Source: Tragulus kanchil
Lineage: Eukaryota > Chordata > Mammalia > Artiodactyla > Tragulidae
DNA length: 64,000 bases
Direction: 5' to 3'
Assembly (NCBI GenBank): GCA_022376925.1
Contig: JAIOJX010000001.1
Span: forward strand, 4,931,501-4,995,500
Position numbers and translations under genes: made by a program
The notes under the pieces: model-generated
What the model was told of the DNA's origin: nothing
The model's database searches: none
Seen by the model: only the letters and a program-made list of their open reading frames with translations
Shown: piece by piece, positions 25,978-38,916 of the stretch
How positions within the stretch are numbered: position 1 is the first letter of the stretch
How the letters are laid out: every line of letters begins with the position of its first letter

Positions 25978-28103
25978 TTTGAAATGTAGTGCATTTCAAA
26001 AAGTAACCATAAATTCCTAGTTCTTTTGTTTATAATTTAATAATATATCTAATTTAGCCGAATATACTCAAAATATTATATCAACATGTGCCCTAGGTTT
26101 TTTTTTTAAATGTAAACTTAAATAATAACACTAGATGCCAATGCGCGAAAGTCCAGCTTTAATTTTTCAAGGATCACAAATTTTCAAATCCAAAAATTAA
26201 ATACGTATAAGGTGATTACCATGGAATTTCTATATCAAATAATAAATAACACTTAGTAAACTAGAGACATGACACATATGACAAATTTAAAGTTTTCAGA
26301 GACTTTCTGGCCCAGGCAATCATTTGTTAGCAAATACTTGTGACCCAAGGCCATCTTTAAAAGGCATCTTTATTCACAGTGGAGAACAGTTGAAGGCATA
26401 ACTATGTCCTTAAACTGAGACATTCAAAACCCCTAGTGTTCGCCTTCTCTGGAGAGAGTTGGTTGCAGACATCCATTGATCCAGGAGGCAGGAAGGAAAC
26501 AGTCTACTCTTAGTTGCTATTTAAGACAACATAAGCTTCAGTACATTCTAAATTCTTTTGGTAACTAAAAGTTTTTCATTAGTATAATATTAGGGGATCT
26601 CTAATTCCCCAGATGGTGGTTCTGTATTCCGTAAATATAAAAGTTATAGGAAAGGCAGGTGGTAGTAATGAGGTTAGTGTACGTCATCTTAAAAGTAATG
26701 GAGTATTGACAGGTCATATTCACAACATGTTGATTAGTCATCAGAAGAGCCAAGCACTCCGTTAAATAGACATCTAGTGTAGTCCTGTATCAGCGTACTT
26801 CTTGTAATGTTTCTTTACATGCGCTGCTTTGGTGTTTCAATGTTTGTGAAACAATACAGAAGATTAATCCACTGCACTGTATTAAATTGTAACCAAAAAG
26901 GCAAGATATTATAAATAAGATGACTTCAAATCAGTAAACATTCAAATGCAGATCTTTCGTTTTTGCTGAGCCTACAGTGGAGGCATATGGTGACGAGCAG
27001 TCTTTGATTAAGTGATGTCGTGTCCTGCCAACAGTTTGTATTTGAAATGTAGTGCATTTCAAAAAGTAACCATAAATTCCTAGTTCTTTTGTTTATAATT
27101 TAATAATATATCTAATTTAGCCGAATATACTCAAAATATTATATCAACATGTGCCCTAGGTTTTTTTAAATGTAAACTTAAATAATAACACTAGATGCCA
27201 ATGCGAAAGTCCAGCTTTAATTTTTCAAGGATCACAAATTTTCAAATCCAAAAATTAAATACGTATAAGGTGATTACCATGGAATTTCTATATCAAATAA
27301 TAAATAACACTTAGTAAACTAGAGACATGACACATATGACAAATTTAAAGTTTTCAGAGACTTTCTGGCCCAGGCAATCATTTGTTAGCAAATACTTGTG
27401 ACCCAAGGCCATCTTTAAAAGGCATCTTTATTCACAGTGGAGAACAGTTGAAGGCATAACTATGTCCTTAAACTGAGACATTCAAAACCCCTAGTGTTCG
27501 CCTTCTCTGGAGAGAGTTGGTTGCAGACATCCATTGATCCAGGAGGCAGGAAGGAAACAGTCTACTCTTAGTTGCTATTTAAGACAACATAAGCTTCAGT
27601 ACATTCTAAATTCTTTTGGTAACTAAAGTTTTTCATTAGTATAATATTAGGGGATCTCTAATTCCCCAGATGGTGGTTCTGTATTCCGTAAATATAAAAG
27701 TTATAGGAAAGGCAGGTGGTAGTAATGAGGTTAGTGTACGTCATCTTAAAAGTAATGGAGTATTGACAGGTCATATTCACAACATGTTGATTAGTCATCA
27801 GAAGAGCCAAGCACTCCGTTAAATAGACATCTAGTGTAGTCCTGTATCAGCGTACTTCTTGTAATGTTTCTTTACATGCGCTGCTTTGGTGTTTCAATGT
27901 TTGTGAAACAATACAGAAGATTAATCCACTGCACTGTATTAAATTGTAACCAAAAAGGCAAGATATTATAAATAAGATGACTTCAAATCAGTAAACATTC
28001 AAATGCAGATCTTTCGTTTTTGCTGAGCCTACAGTGGAGGCATATGGTGACGCAGCAGTCTTTGATTAAGTGATGTCGTGTCCTGCCAACAGTTTGTATT
28101 TGA
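25978..28103. repeat. Tandem duplication 4 (~1.06 kb x2) in the IDS 3' flank
   Basis: Copy A is 25978-27040 and copy B is 27041-28103, with a clean join sharing TTTGA. Differences are indels: a T-run length (26099 region versus 27160 region), gcgcg versus gcg, aaaa versus aaa, and gacgag versus gacgcag. Confidence 0.96.
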
Positions 28104-30100
28104 GGAGTGAAGGGCCCGGCTCCTTTTTGCTGATCCTGAAGCCCAGCTCTCTTCTAGAAGCTTCAGCTTTTGTGGATGGTTTCCCTCAGCCTTTTCTTTC
28201 TCTTTCTTCATCGTCTTTATTGCTCACATCACTTCCATGCAGAATTTGACAGTTCCTCGCGATGCCTTTTCAGTGTATTTAGCTTCATCTCCTGGTTTGT
28301 GGTTATGACGAGAAATTTTTACCCAGGCCTTTATTTCAAACCCCTGGTTGACTATGGTGTGTACACTTCATCAGGGTTTTTTTTTTTTTTTTTTCTGTCT
28401 TTATTTCTTGAAGCACATTTTAGTATCAGAAAATGTCCAGATTCTCCTCTTGCTGAAGTCATAAGCTGACCTGTGCTGAAGAGAGCAGAGCGACAGTGTT
28501 CTGGCCGTCGCTCACCCGCGCGACCCAAGCCCCCGCTGAAGCTGCCTGGGGACGTTTGGGGTGTAGATCTGATTCTTGTGTCTCCTCTTTTCTAAGTAAG
28601 GGCACAGCCTTAGAATGCTTCTGCTCCCCTCAGGTCTTAGCTTTTTGTGGCCTCCGTGTACAAATGTCTCCTTTGGAAACTCCTTTTGAAACTACATTTC
28701 ACCTGCAGAGGCGCGGTTTTCTGAATCAGCTCCCAGGTGACGGTTGCTGTTTTGTTTTTTTGTTTTCTTAACACTGCAGCCAGTGTGGGGCCACTTCCAC
28801 CCGTCTGCGGCGTTCATCAAGATGAGCGACTGCTCTCTGGTTTTCACGTATCAAAGCCAACCTCCTTGCTCGTCTTGACTCTGAGGGAAAGCTCATCTTT
28901 TTTGCATCACGTAGCTTTTCTCCAATCCTGCTGAATTGGACACATCTTATGAATGGTTCTCCAGTCCCTCTTTGTGGAAATGCCTGTTTCACTTGAGCCA
29001 GGGGTCTTAGGAGCCAGGCAGTTTGCTTGAAACCCAGGGTGGCCCTGTTTCAGTGGCTCAGAAACACAAGGGGGCAGCTCCTGCTTCAGGGTGTCTGGAC
29101 TGGGGCCTCCGAGCCTGCACTGCTGACATTGCTCGTCCAAAGAGCGCTCTTTGAGAACCGCTGCCCCACGTGTGTGCTGACCAATGGCCACTAGGCCCCA
29201 GAGACTCTAAATTTCAATGAATTAAAATGAAATCAACATTCCCAAAGCAGAATCTCTGTTGCACTTGCCCTATTTCAAGAACCAGTGTGGGTAAAGCTAA
29301 TATATCATACAGCACCGAGCTACAGCCTTTCCATGTGCTGAAAAGTAGACTGAACAGAGCTGCCCTAGGTCAGTTCTGAATCTGATGACCTGATCCACCT
29401 GGCTGTTGGCAGGTTCCTCCAGGGCTGATTCACTACTGTTCGCCCCCAAAGGCATGTCCAGCGAGGAGCCACGTGTGTTTGGTGTAAGTCTAGTGCAGGG
29501 AGTTCCCCTCTGGCAGCTGGCCTCTTCCTCTCTTGCCATCGCCCCAGCCCTCCCCACCTCCTTCCTAAGTAGTTTGCCTCCCCCCCACTTTCCTCCCTTG
29601 CACCCTTCAAAATCCATGTGTCTTCCTGAAATCCCTCTGATCCTGCCCTTTGAGAACACCGCTAGTGCCTACTACTGGGTCACACAGACCTCCGATGAGC
29701 AGTCAGAGTCTTCCCTGACTCCACAAAGCCCCTTTCCTTGGCTGACCAGTCTGCGCGCTGGTGCCTGACTCTCCTTGGCCAGTCCCTTCCTCCCTGCCCG
29801 CCCCTAGGTTGTCCCCTCCCCTCTTCGCCATCCACCCCTGCCTGGTCACCCTCCACAGCCCGCTCCCATGCCCCACTTCCGAGAGGCTGAGGGTCTGAGC
29901 TCTCTTGACTACATCACGGGATGAGACAAACATTGCTGAAGAATCTTGTGGGCACCTTACGGTAAAAAAAAAGGTGGTTTTTCTTTTCCTGGTTGTGAAA
30001 CTAATGAGTTAATTTTAGAAAAAATGGAAAAGAGAAACGTAATAAAAGGAAAGAAAACACATCAGTATTTTACACTAAGATAGTCACCTAATATCTTGCC
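28104..30100. other. Intergenic sequence, no gene recognised
   Basis: It holds a T run at 28376-28395 and a hAT/MER-like relic ending ctttgagaaccgctg near 29150-29165. A mid-GC segment at 29400-29900 has open frames that lack recognisable products. Confidence 0.4.
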
Positions 30101-30109
30101 TTTTGGGGA

Positions 30110-30360
30110 GTATAAGTTTTTTTACATTGTTATAATCTTACCATGTGCTTTATCAGGCAACTTTATATTCCTATTTTCCTATGTGGTTATTACAGACACT
30201 TTATATTGGTGGTAGTGTATTGTGTAGTTTTATCATTTCCTTAACCTTTTTGCAATTACTGGCAGTTTAGTCAGTTTCCAGATTTTCGGGATTATAAATA
30301 ATGTTGTGAAGAGCAACTTTATGAATAAAGTGTGTCTGTGTATTTTGCATTAATCCCTTA
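30110..30360 (-). mobile_element. Possible ancient L1 relic, antisense
   Basis: Short matches to reversed L1 phrases, such as gattataaataatgttgtga and agagcaactttatgaataaa. Very decayed. Confidence 0.35.
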
Positions 30361-31019
30361 GGGGGGACCCTCAGTGCCAAGTTGTGGAAAGCATTTCTAG
30401 TTTGTCCTTGCCTGCTCCCTTAGAGTAGTAAAACTGAAATAAAGGAAGCAGGCAGTCAGATAGCACAGACCATAAGACCACGCAAAAGTCAACGCCTCAG
30501 TAATAGCTGAAAGGGGAATCCTGTTTGAGCTTTGAATTTTTGCTTATTAATGATTTGATCATTGTTCTGTCTGTGCATTTCTTGGGTATTTGTATTTCTC
30601 GTCGTATGAGTTTGCCTTTAAATTTGGGGTTTTGCTTTCTTAGGTAATCAGACAAATTGCTCTTTTCATATGTGATTTTTTTCCCCGTCTTTTCCTATTA
30701 AACATGAGACCCTTCTCAACCTGGATGCTTAATAAATATTCATATTCTCCCCTTTTCTTCTGGTTGGTTTTTATATGTAACTTAGCTTGTCTCTCCACCC
30801 CATTATCAGAACACTGTATATGCTCATTTCATGAAATTTGGAAGATGCAGGAGATGGTGAGGATGACCTGTAGCTGCCTCCAGACCCCTGGACGTCTACT
30901 GCGTTGAATCCTGTGTTCAGCTGTGTTAAGCTAATATTAGCCTTCTTTTTCATGTTGCTGGCAGTTCTTCGTTAACAATTGTCAGGACTGCACCTACATT
31001 AGAAATTCTCAACTTTTGT

Positions 31020-31800
31020 ATGCTTTAAAAAAGTGTGGTAAAATGCACATAATGTTGGATTTACCATCTCACACATTATTAAGTGCGCGCATCTGTGGAT
31101 TCAGTCCAGTCACAGTGTGCTGCTGCGCCCTCAGGGCTCCTCCTCCTGCAGCGAAGTTCTTCCCCTCCCTCAGCCGCTGGTAGTCACCATTCTACTCTTG
31201 CGTCTGAATTTGCTTACTTTACAAACCTCATATAAATGAAATCATACACTTAGTTGCGTTTTTGTCCTGGGGTTTTTTCACTTAGAATAAGGTTTTCAAG
31301 GCTCACCCACATTGTAGCAGGTGCCTGAATGTCCTTCCTTTTTTTAAAAAAATAAAGTTTTGGCTTTTTTTTTGGCCACTTCTATTGGTCTTTCATTTAT
31401 TTATTTTCATCCATCTTTGTTCTTTTGCCTGCGTGGGCCTCCCATGGCAGTGGCCCCTCTCTCTGCAGAGCACCGGCTCCGGGCGCATGCGCTCCAGAGC
31501 TCTGGCTCGGTAGTTGGACACATCGGTCCAGCCGCTCCACGGCACGTGGGATCTTCCCAGGCTAGGGATTGAACCGGCGCCCCTTTCACTGCAAGGCAGT
31601 GTTCTTACCCACTGGACCACCAGGGAAGCCCCTGTCCTTCCTTTTTAAGGTGAATAATGGTCCATGTTATGGATAGACTGCATTGCATTTATCCACTCAT
31701 CCCTGATGGCACTTGGGGTGTTTCCACCTTTAGGCGACTGCAGATAATGCTGCTTTGAATGTGTGTGTACAAATACCCAGCCCATGATCATCTCTAATCA
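31020..31800 (-). mobile_element. Old L1 LINE fragment, antisense, split by a SINE
   Basis: It contains gtggtaaaatgcacataatg, cacccacattgtagcaggtg and ggtgaataatggtccatg, which are reversed L1 3' phrases. The same L1 region is represented at 5560-6680. A GC-rich CHR-like SINE interrupts it at 31345-31632. Confidence 0.7.
31345..31632 (-). mobile_element. GC-rich CHR-like SINE, short-tailed form
   Basis: Reverse orientation: a TTTTTTTGGCCACTTCTATT end leads to ccactggaccaccagggaag. The target duplication tgtccttccttttt occurs at 31330-31343 and 31633-31646. Confidence 0.85.
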
Positions 31801-31809
31801 GTTAAAAAT

Positions 31810-33960
31810 GGTGGGGTGCACTGAGAGATGAGCAAGGAGGCTCACCTGGCTACAGAAGGCAAGGTTTCTCTGGACGCTAGCCAGGGGCTAGTCCTTCTCC
31901 CTCAGGCCAGGTGCCCAAGCCGTCCCAGCACACTGTGTGAGAACATGGGGGTCCACATTCCCAACGGAGGCTCAGCTCCTTCTCCGTGCCCAAGTCCAAC
32001 CCGCTGTTGTAGCTCCTCCTCCAAGTCTCATATTCTGACCAGGGCTCGCATTTGACCTGGGAGCCAGCTGCCTGCCTTGCCATCTGCCCGACGTCTCTTT
32101 TGGCCTTGGGTACAGCCCCTTGTGGTAGAACCTGCTGTCAGCCTAGCCCCCTTCTACCCTGATGCGCTCCATGTCCCCTTGGCTCTCCTGCGCAATCTCT
32201 CTTCTGTGAGTGAGTCCTTGAAGCTGTCGTGATAGGGGTGCTTGGGCCACCTCTGCTGTTGCCGTGACGCTCGGAGCCCTCACTGCTGTGGGGACTTGCT
32301 CTGCACATGCTCCCAAAGTGCCTCTGGCGTCTCTTCCATAGTCTTACTCGCTGCCTTCCTATCGAGTCTCTGATGTGCTCGGCAGCCCACCTTCATGGGT
32401 TTTTCTTTGGAACAAAGTTCCCTGCCCAAGATCGCCGGGAGCCAGTGACCCTAGTCACCAGGCATGCTTGGCTGTGGATTCGGAGCCATGAGTCTGGGCC
32501 TCTGATAGGGACATTTGTGGTTTGGGTTGGCTCTGGATGAGGTGCCCGCACAGGATCACGTGGCACAGCCCAGGCAGGAGAAGCAGAGCCCCAGGAAACA
32601 AAGACACGAGGTCTAGCGTACTTGGCACCTGCCAGAAAGCAAGAGTTAAGAGGCAGACAGAGAGGGCCAAGGCCAAGGGTTAATAAGGGCTTTTGCTTTT
32701 TCCTGCCTACAGCAGGCACTGAGATTTATGCGGGAGGGGGGGTTTGCAGCAGGACTGCGGCTGACATCCACCAAACTCTTGTCCTAATTTATTGTCGTTT
32801 CAAGTGTTTTGCAAAGAACCTTTTGCTGGTGATTTATATTCAAAACTCATTATTTACTTAACAGGTTTTATCAGTTAATCTCTTCCACGCTATTGAAAAG
32901 GTGGCCTTCCTTGCATGTGTGTTAAGTGCACCATGAGTTATTGTAGGAATAAATCATAGAAATTTGCCTTGATCAGTGTGTGCAGTTCTTGCTGCTGCTT
33001 CAGGACGGCTCGCTGCTGCCCTTCAATGAGTGGAGGCCTTCAGCAGCTCTCGGCGCCAACAGGCCAGGGCAGCCGGGTGAGGGCGGTGCAGGTGTGCCAT
33101 GGGGTAGGTGCAGGCACTGGCTTCGTGGGGGAGGGGAGGTTGCAGCAGAGTGTTTTAGAAGCGCCTTTCTGGGCGGTGATACTTCTGCAAGCTAGGCCTG
33201 CAGTTAGGGACTCCCCAGAGAGAAGAAGGAAGTGGGCGAGGTGGCCAGTCAGTGGGTCTCTGTTTAGGGAAACCAGATACGCAATGGCAGCCACTTAGAG
33301 GAGGGCTGACTTGTCTTCTTGAAGGAAATGGGTAGATTCCGGGTGTCCCAACTGGAAAAGCCACCACTCAGTACCTCGATCTAAACATGCCTTGCTGAGC
33401 TAGCCGTGTCTTTTGCCGCCTTGCCTCGTGGATGGCTTTGAGTGAAGAATTGGAAGGTCTTTGAGGATAAAGTGAGCGCCCTGGAAGATCCATCAGCCAT
33501 TTCCAAATGGCTCAGGACAGGCTCGATGGACTGGGTAGTCCTAAGCAGGTGAAGTAGGTCCCGTGTATCTGTTGGCTTAGAATGGCGTCCTAGTGTGACA
33601 TAGCTGTGCGCTACCTACACGAGCATCCAGGAGGAGGAAGGCGGTCCCCCTGCCGCCAGCCAGCACCTGAAGCATCATGTGTACCTGAGGACCCGGAGCG
33701 GACACCCAGTGTGTCCTGTGAGGGGCAGCTGAAGGAGGAAGGTTCAACGTTGGAGAAAGAAGACTTGGCAGCAGATGGAGGGGCACGGGGGAGCGGGGCA
33801 GGGGCCCTGTTGGCTCTGCAGAAGCTCGCTGATGGCCCCAGGGAAAGAAGGTGCAGGGAGACAGCTGGTCGCTCAGTGAAAGGCTGAACCCTCCAACAGC
33901 AACTCCGGGCTGCAAGAGCCTGTTCATAGATGTGGTGAGCTCTCTGTCACCTGAGGTATG
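31810..33960. other. Intergenic sequence, nothing recognised
   Basis: Mid-GC single-copy sequence without recognisable exon, RNA or repeat. The many short open frames overlap on both strands. Confidence 0.4.
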
Positions 33961-33967
33961 CAAGCAA

Positions 33968-34095
33968 CACTTAGGCCAGGGGTTCTCAAGGGGGCTGATC
34001 CTTCCCTCAGGGACATTTGGCAATGTCTGGAGTCACTTAACATTGCCTGGGAAGAGGCCAGGGATGGTGGGAAGCACGCTCGGAACCAAAACCGG
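33968..34095 (+). mobile_element. MER5-like hAT DNA-transposon relic
   Basis: aggggttctcaaggggg, then gggacatttggcaatgtctg and gaggccagggatg, follow the MER5A/B order. Confidence 0.6.
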
Positions 34096-34418
34096 CTGAC
34101 CTCACGTGGCAGGAGTGCCAAGGTCCGAGGCCCTGGCAGGTGATCGTGTGCCAGAGTGTGACTGACAGCAAACCTTTCTGTCCCTGAGACTTTGATGATT
34201 TGGGGAAATCACAAGTGTTAAAATAGTGTGCTGGCTACATAAGGGAAGTGGCCCGTTGCGTATAGCTTTGGAAGAAATCTTTTAAGAGAGCAAGGAGTTT
34301 TCAAATACAGGTGAATATTTTCAAACGACAACAAAAAAGTTTTTATGGTAGTAATTAATTAGATCGCTCCTTCCTGTTAAGAGATTTTCCCATCTCAGCT
34401 TCCTCTCTGATAACAGAA

Positions 34419-34440
34419 TACACACACACACACACACACG
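34419..34440. repeat. (CA)n microsatellite
   Basis: About ten uninterrupted CA units. Confidence 0.9.
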
Positions 34441-35008
34441 CATATGCACACTAGGTAATTTCTTTTAAAAAATAAGATTAGATTCGTCCTTGTTGCAAAA
34501 GAATTTACATATTTATCACAAAACTCTACGAAGCACAGATAATGGAACAGCATGGGTGGACAGCTCTGCGTAGCCCTTCCTGCGCACGGTACGTGCAGTG
34601 ATCAGGCCCTGCTCTGCATCCTGTTTGTCGCCATCCTGTTTTATGATCTGCTTTTCACTCTGCATGATTTCTAAGGCTTCCCCAGCCCCAACTTCCTGAC
34701 ATGCAAATCTGAAGCATTTCCATGCGAGCACGTGGTGCTGTTTCCTGGAGGACAAAAGCCTGAAGGCTTGGTGTGTCCCTTCTCTCCCACGACTGCTCGT
34801 CCACGTGGCTGTTTCCACAAAGTTCACAGCGAGACTGCTGCTCTGCCCAGCCTTGGCCTTCAGATCGCCCGTGCCACCGTCTCTGCTCATTTGGACACAC
34901 AGCCACTTACTTGGGTTTCCATTCCTGCTGTGCTGCAGTTCTGTTTACACAGTTCTGACCTTTGCACGATGAAAATCTGACTGCGTCACCATTTGTATGT
35001 CCCTCACG

Positions 35009-35208
35009 GGCTGCCCTGGTGGCTCAGTTGGTGAAGAGTCCACCGGAAGTGGAGGAGACCTGGGTGTGCTCCCCAGGTTGGGAGGATCCCCTGGTCAGGG
35101 ACACAGCAGCCCACTCCAGGAGTCTTGCCTGCAGAATTCCACGGATGGAGGGACCTGTTGGGGCTACAGTTCATGGGGTCGCCAAGAGCCGTACGTGGCT
35201 TCCTAACT
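35009..35208 (+). mobile_element. Bov-tA type SINE
   Basis: Head gggctgccctggtggctcag, middle ctgggtgtgctccccaggtt, and BovB-derived end with gggctacagttcatggggtc. Confidence 0.85.
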
Positions 35209-35429
35209 AAACCCCCACCGTGTTCAAATATGTCAACGGCTTCCCAGTGAAACAAGAGCAAGCAGGAAACACTTCAGCCTGGCTTTTCCATAGAGCCTTC
35301 GCGGTTTGGTCTTTACAGAGCCGCCCCGCCTCCAGGTCCTGACTCCGACTCCTCCTCCATCTTCAGGTCCAGCTGGACCCTCCCCTCCCAAGAGCCTCGT
35401 TCCCAGCTGCCTCTGACTGGGCCTGGTGG

Positions 35430-35625
35430 CATCATACCCACCCGACTCCTTCATAGCCCTCAGCTCAGCTGCACTTTCACACTCGCTTTGGGACTGATTT
35501 CATGTATACCCGTTTCTCCAAGAAGCTCCACGGGGGCACAGAGTTTCCATTTTTGCACCCTTATCCCCCAGTGCGTAGTACATTGTAATATACACGACAA
35601 ATACCCATGGAATAAATGAGCACCT
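35430..35625 (-). mobile_element. L2 LINE 3' relic, antisense
   Basis: ccgtttctccaagaagctcc, acgggggcacagagtttcc, a tagtacattgt segment and a ggaataaatgagc end follow the reversed L2 3' order. Confidence 0.6.
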
Positions 35626-36249
35626 GTGTAAGTATCAACGTAATACTAAATGATTAAAACATAGACATGGAATTACAAGGTGAAGGTATGCGTGGACCGC
35701 ATTTGTCATGATTCTGGCCGCCAGCAGCGTCGTCTTCATCTTGTGTGGCACAGCCCGCAGTGCCAGGTGCCCCCTTCCCGTGGCTCTCTGGCATCTAGAG
35801 AGCAGGTAAGTGATGTCTGCCCAGCTAGGCGGACACCATCCTCCCGATGGGCCATAGGAGGTGATGGCAGCACAGCACACAGGCTCTGCACCCACAGCGG
35901 ACGAGTGGCGGCCACCAGTGCCCCTGGGCACTTCCAGTGTCAGTGCCAGACTGTTTTGTGGGGTGACTTCGGCTGTGGTCGTGGCAGCTGTCTGCTCGCC
36001 TCTGTCCCTACCTGAGCCTGAGACTGCAGCCTCCCGGAGGATCCTATGGGTTATTCTATAGCCTTAAAAAAAAAAAAGCCCAAATCTTTCCTGCTTTCAA
36101 GCAACTGGGGCTCTGCACTCGTGTAGGGTGTGCATGTGACAATCTGGAAGTTGATGCCAAACTGGCCTCCAAAGAGGTGGCCCAAATGCACACTTCCATC
36201 AGCAGGGTGGGGCACTGGCGTTACTGCCTCTTCTAAGGTACATTTCTGT

Positions 36250-36370
36250 CACTTTACAATGACCTTGCTCTCAGGCAAAGGACATTCTCTATTCATTTCT
36301 TTATGCTAAGCCTCTAACCCAGCGCCCGGCACATTTCCGGCACACTCGTGTTTGCGAAATGAATGAACAA
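36250..36370 (-). mobile_element. L2 LINE 3' end relic, antisense
   Basis: cccagcgcccggcacatttc followed by tgcgaaatgaatgaac matches a reversed L2 terminus. Confidence 0.5.
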
Positions 36371-36415
36371 AAGGAATTAAAAAAAAAAAGAAAATTTGAA
36401 GAAGAGTAAAGCCTT

Positions 36416-36625
36416 CTTGGCTTTCCCCAGCTGGCGCCCGTGCTGGAGAATCTGCTTGCAGTGTAGGAGAGGCAGGAGCCCTAGGTTCGAGCCCTGGGTG
36501 GGAAAGGTGCCCTGGAGGCGGAAATGGCAACCCACTGCAGTAGTCTTGCTGGAATAACCCCACGGACAGAGGAGCCCAAAAAGTCTCACGAGACTGCGCA
36601 ACTGAGCGCGCATGCACGCACGCAC
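36416..36625 (+). mobile_element. Bov-tA type SINE
   Basis: Head ggctttccccagctggcgcc, box B ggttcgagccc, then ggcaacccactgcagtagtc and gactgcgcaactgagcgcgc. Confidence 0.85.
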
Positions 36626-37589
36626 GGATAAATGCCCTCGAGTGCACTGAGAGAGTCTGGAGTTGGGAGATCGCCCAGGCAGCTGGTTATTCCACGAGGG
36701 CACTGAAGCGCAGAACCGGGCCTGCCGCTGGGCCAAGGACTCACGAGTGCCCCGTGGGGAGGGGCTGCCCCGTCGGAGCCGGGTCTCCCGCCGCCTGTGA
36801 TCCGGTTCTCCGTGGCCCCGCTGCAGGGGTTGCTGCATGAGCATCCGTTCCTCTCCTGCGGTGTCCCCACCCAGGAGGCAGGTTTCAGCTGAAACGATGT
36901 GCAAACGAGCCAGCTCAAAGCTGTGGAACTGCGGGAATATCACATTGTGAAAGGGGAAAGGCTGGTGACCACCCTTTCGGAAAATTGCCTTTGTATGTAC
37001 CTGGAACGTTCACGTGTGTGTGTGTGTGTGAGGATCAAGCGCTGGCCCCTCTATGGCCATAGTTTGCATTCCCCTTTATTCTTTGTATTGCTTTTAAATC
37101 AAAGGGAAACTATGGGAGAGAACCTTTTGCCCCGAGCTGCATATATGAAAATGAATAAGGTTCTGGGAGTCGTGTGTTTTCAATAATGGATCGGCTGTGC
37201 CGCCCTTGCTCGGAAACGAAGCGAGACTGTTGCTAGGTTGGAGGTAAGATGCAAGGGGTGGGGTGGAAGTCCGGATTCCAGTGGTTTTACCTTGCCCACA
37301 CCCAATTAGCAATTAGCCCTTTAGAAGCATCAGTAATTGGTAGAATAAGAATCAATTCCCAGGCCAGTCTTCTCTGTATTTAAAGGATTTGGGGGGGGGG
37401 GGGCGTTTCCATCATCACGGCCTGAATAGTTAAAGAATATTCACAAAGCTGAGTCCATTTGGAAGAGAACGACCGTAAAACTGGGTCAGCAGACACGGTC
37501 CACGTTGGCATGCAACATGAAATATAACCCTGGTCTGGTTAGAGCTTCACAGCCACTGGGAAGAGCTATGTTTCCACGTGGCGCACTTG

Positions 37590-37795
37590 GATTTGTGCCT
37601 TTCGGCCGGGATCCTCCCACGCCGCCCGGGCCCCAGGGCGGCCCTCGCCACGCCCCCAGCAGTCGCCGGGCCAGCCTCGCGCCGCGGCCGGCGGCGGGGA
37701 CCAGCGTGCGCTTCCTCGGACGACCACTGGAGGCCGCTGTGGCACCAGGAACGAGCGGAGGGTGCCCAGTCGGTGGAGCGGGCGTCTCCTAGGAG
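37590..37795. other. Isolated CpG-rich patch (copy A)
   Basis: About 200 bases of very high GC with many CpGs (cgccgcggccggcggcgggg and similar) sit in otherwise AT-leaning intergenic DNA. It could be a promoter or first exon of an unrecognised non-coding RNA, or a small orphan CpG island. No conserved protein was recognised. Confidence 0.55.
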
Positions 37796-38710
37796 TAATG
37801 ACTGTCACACTCACGCACCGACTGTTCTCGAATTCTAGTCCAGGATTTAAAAGATACTGTTATGAATTAACGAGAAGAAAAGACTCGGCAGATGAAACGC
37901 TTTCCCTGGGGTTGTTTTCTAACTACTTTCTAACTCATTTACCCCTTCTGGGACTGGGTCTCATTTGCATCCCACGAGATGCAGGCTTGCTGTATGGTGA
38001 AAACGCCCTCCAAAAATGACAGGAAGAAGAAAAGCCGCGGCTGCGGCCTGTAGTACATCTCCCCAGTACTTTTGCAAAGCAGGGTATTTTACTGTTTCTC
38101 CATCAACCAGTTCTGGCAGCAGGAGCCAGCCACCAAGTGGGCTGCAGGAATAGGGCTGCCTGATAAAATCCAAGATACTCGGTGAAATATGAATTTCAGA
38201 TGAGCAGTGAATACACTGCCTACTATCAGTATGTCCCACATGTCACATGGGTCATGCTTACCTAACAACTGATCTGTTGCTTATCAGAAATTCCAGTTTA
38301 ACTGGGCATCTGGGATTATGATTTGCCAATCCTGGCCGCCCTCCACTGGCAGGATGACGGGTCTGGTAGCAGTCAGCGGCCCCGAGGGGCCTCAGGGCCT
38401 GGGAGTGGCTGGGGCTGAAGACAGGCGCCAAGAGCTCTAGCCCAGGTGGGGCGGCGATAAACACCATGTGTTCATACAGGTCACGCAAAGGGCCCTAGAC
38501 CACGCTGGAGGGCCCCGAAGACACCCCTTAGCAGTCGAATTTTTTGGAAGTTAAAGAATATTCACAAAGCTGAGTCCATTTGGAAGAGAACGACCGTAAA
38601 ACTGGGTCAGCAGACACGGTCCACGTTGGCATGCAACATGAAATATAACCCTGGTCTGGTTAGAGCTTCACAGCCACTGGGAAGAGCTATGTTTCCACGT
38701 GGCGCACTTG

Positions 38711-38916
38711 GATTTGTGCCTTTCGGCCGGGATCCTCCCACGCCGCCCGGGCCCCAGGGCGGCCCTCGCCACGCCCCCAGCAGTCGCCGGGCCAGCCTCG
38801 CGCCGCGGCCGGCGGCGGGGACCAGCGTGCGCTTCCTCGGACGACCACTGGAGGCCGCTGTGGCACCAGGAACGAGCGGAGGGTGCCCAGTCGGTGGAGC
38901 GGGCGTCTCCTAGGAG
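38711..38916. other. Isolated CpG-rich patch (copy B)
   Basis: Exact-looking duplicate of 37590-37795, 1121 bases downstream. Confidence 0.55.

Larger units (their letters stand above)
25553..28200 (+). other. IDS: IDS 3' UTR / AT-rich 3' flank
   Basis: Sequence after the TGA is AT-rich and non-coding. A short 3' UTR could end near 25880, after the hexamer at 25854. Human IDS also has transcripts with a multi-kilobase 3' UTR, so the unique AT-rich sequence to about 28.2 kb may be transcribed. Tandem duplication 4 lies inside this stretch. Confidence 0.5.
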
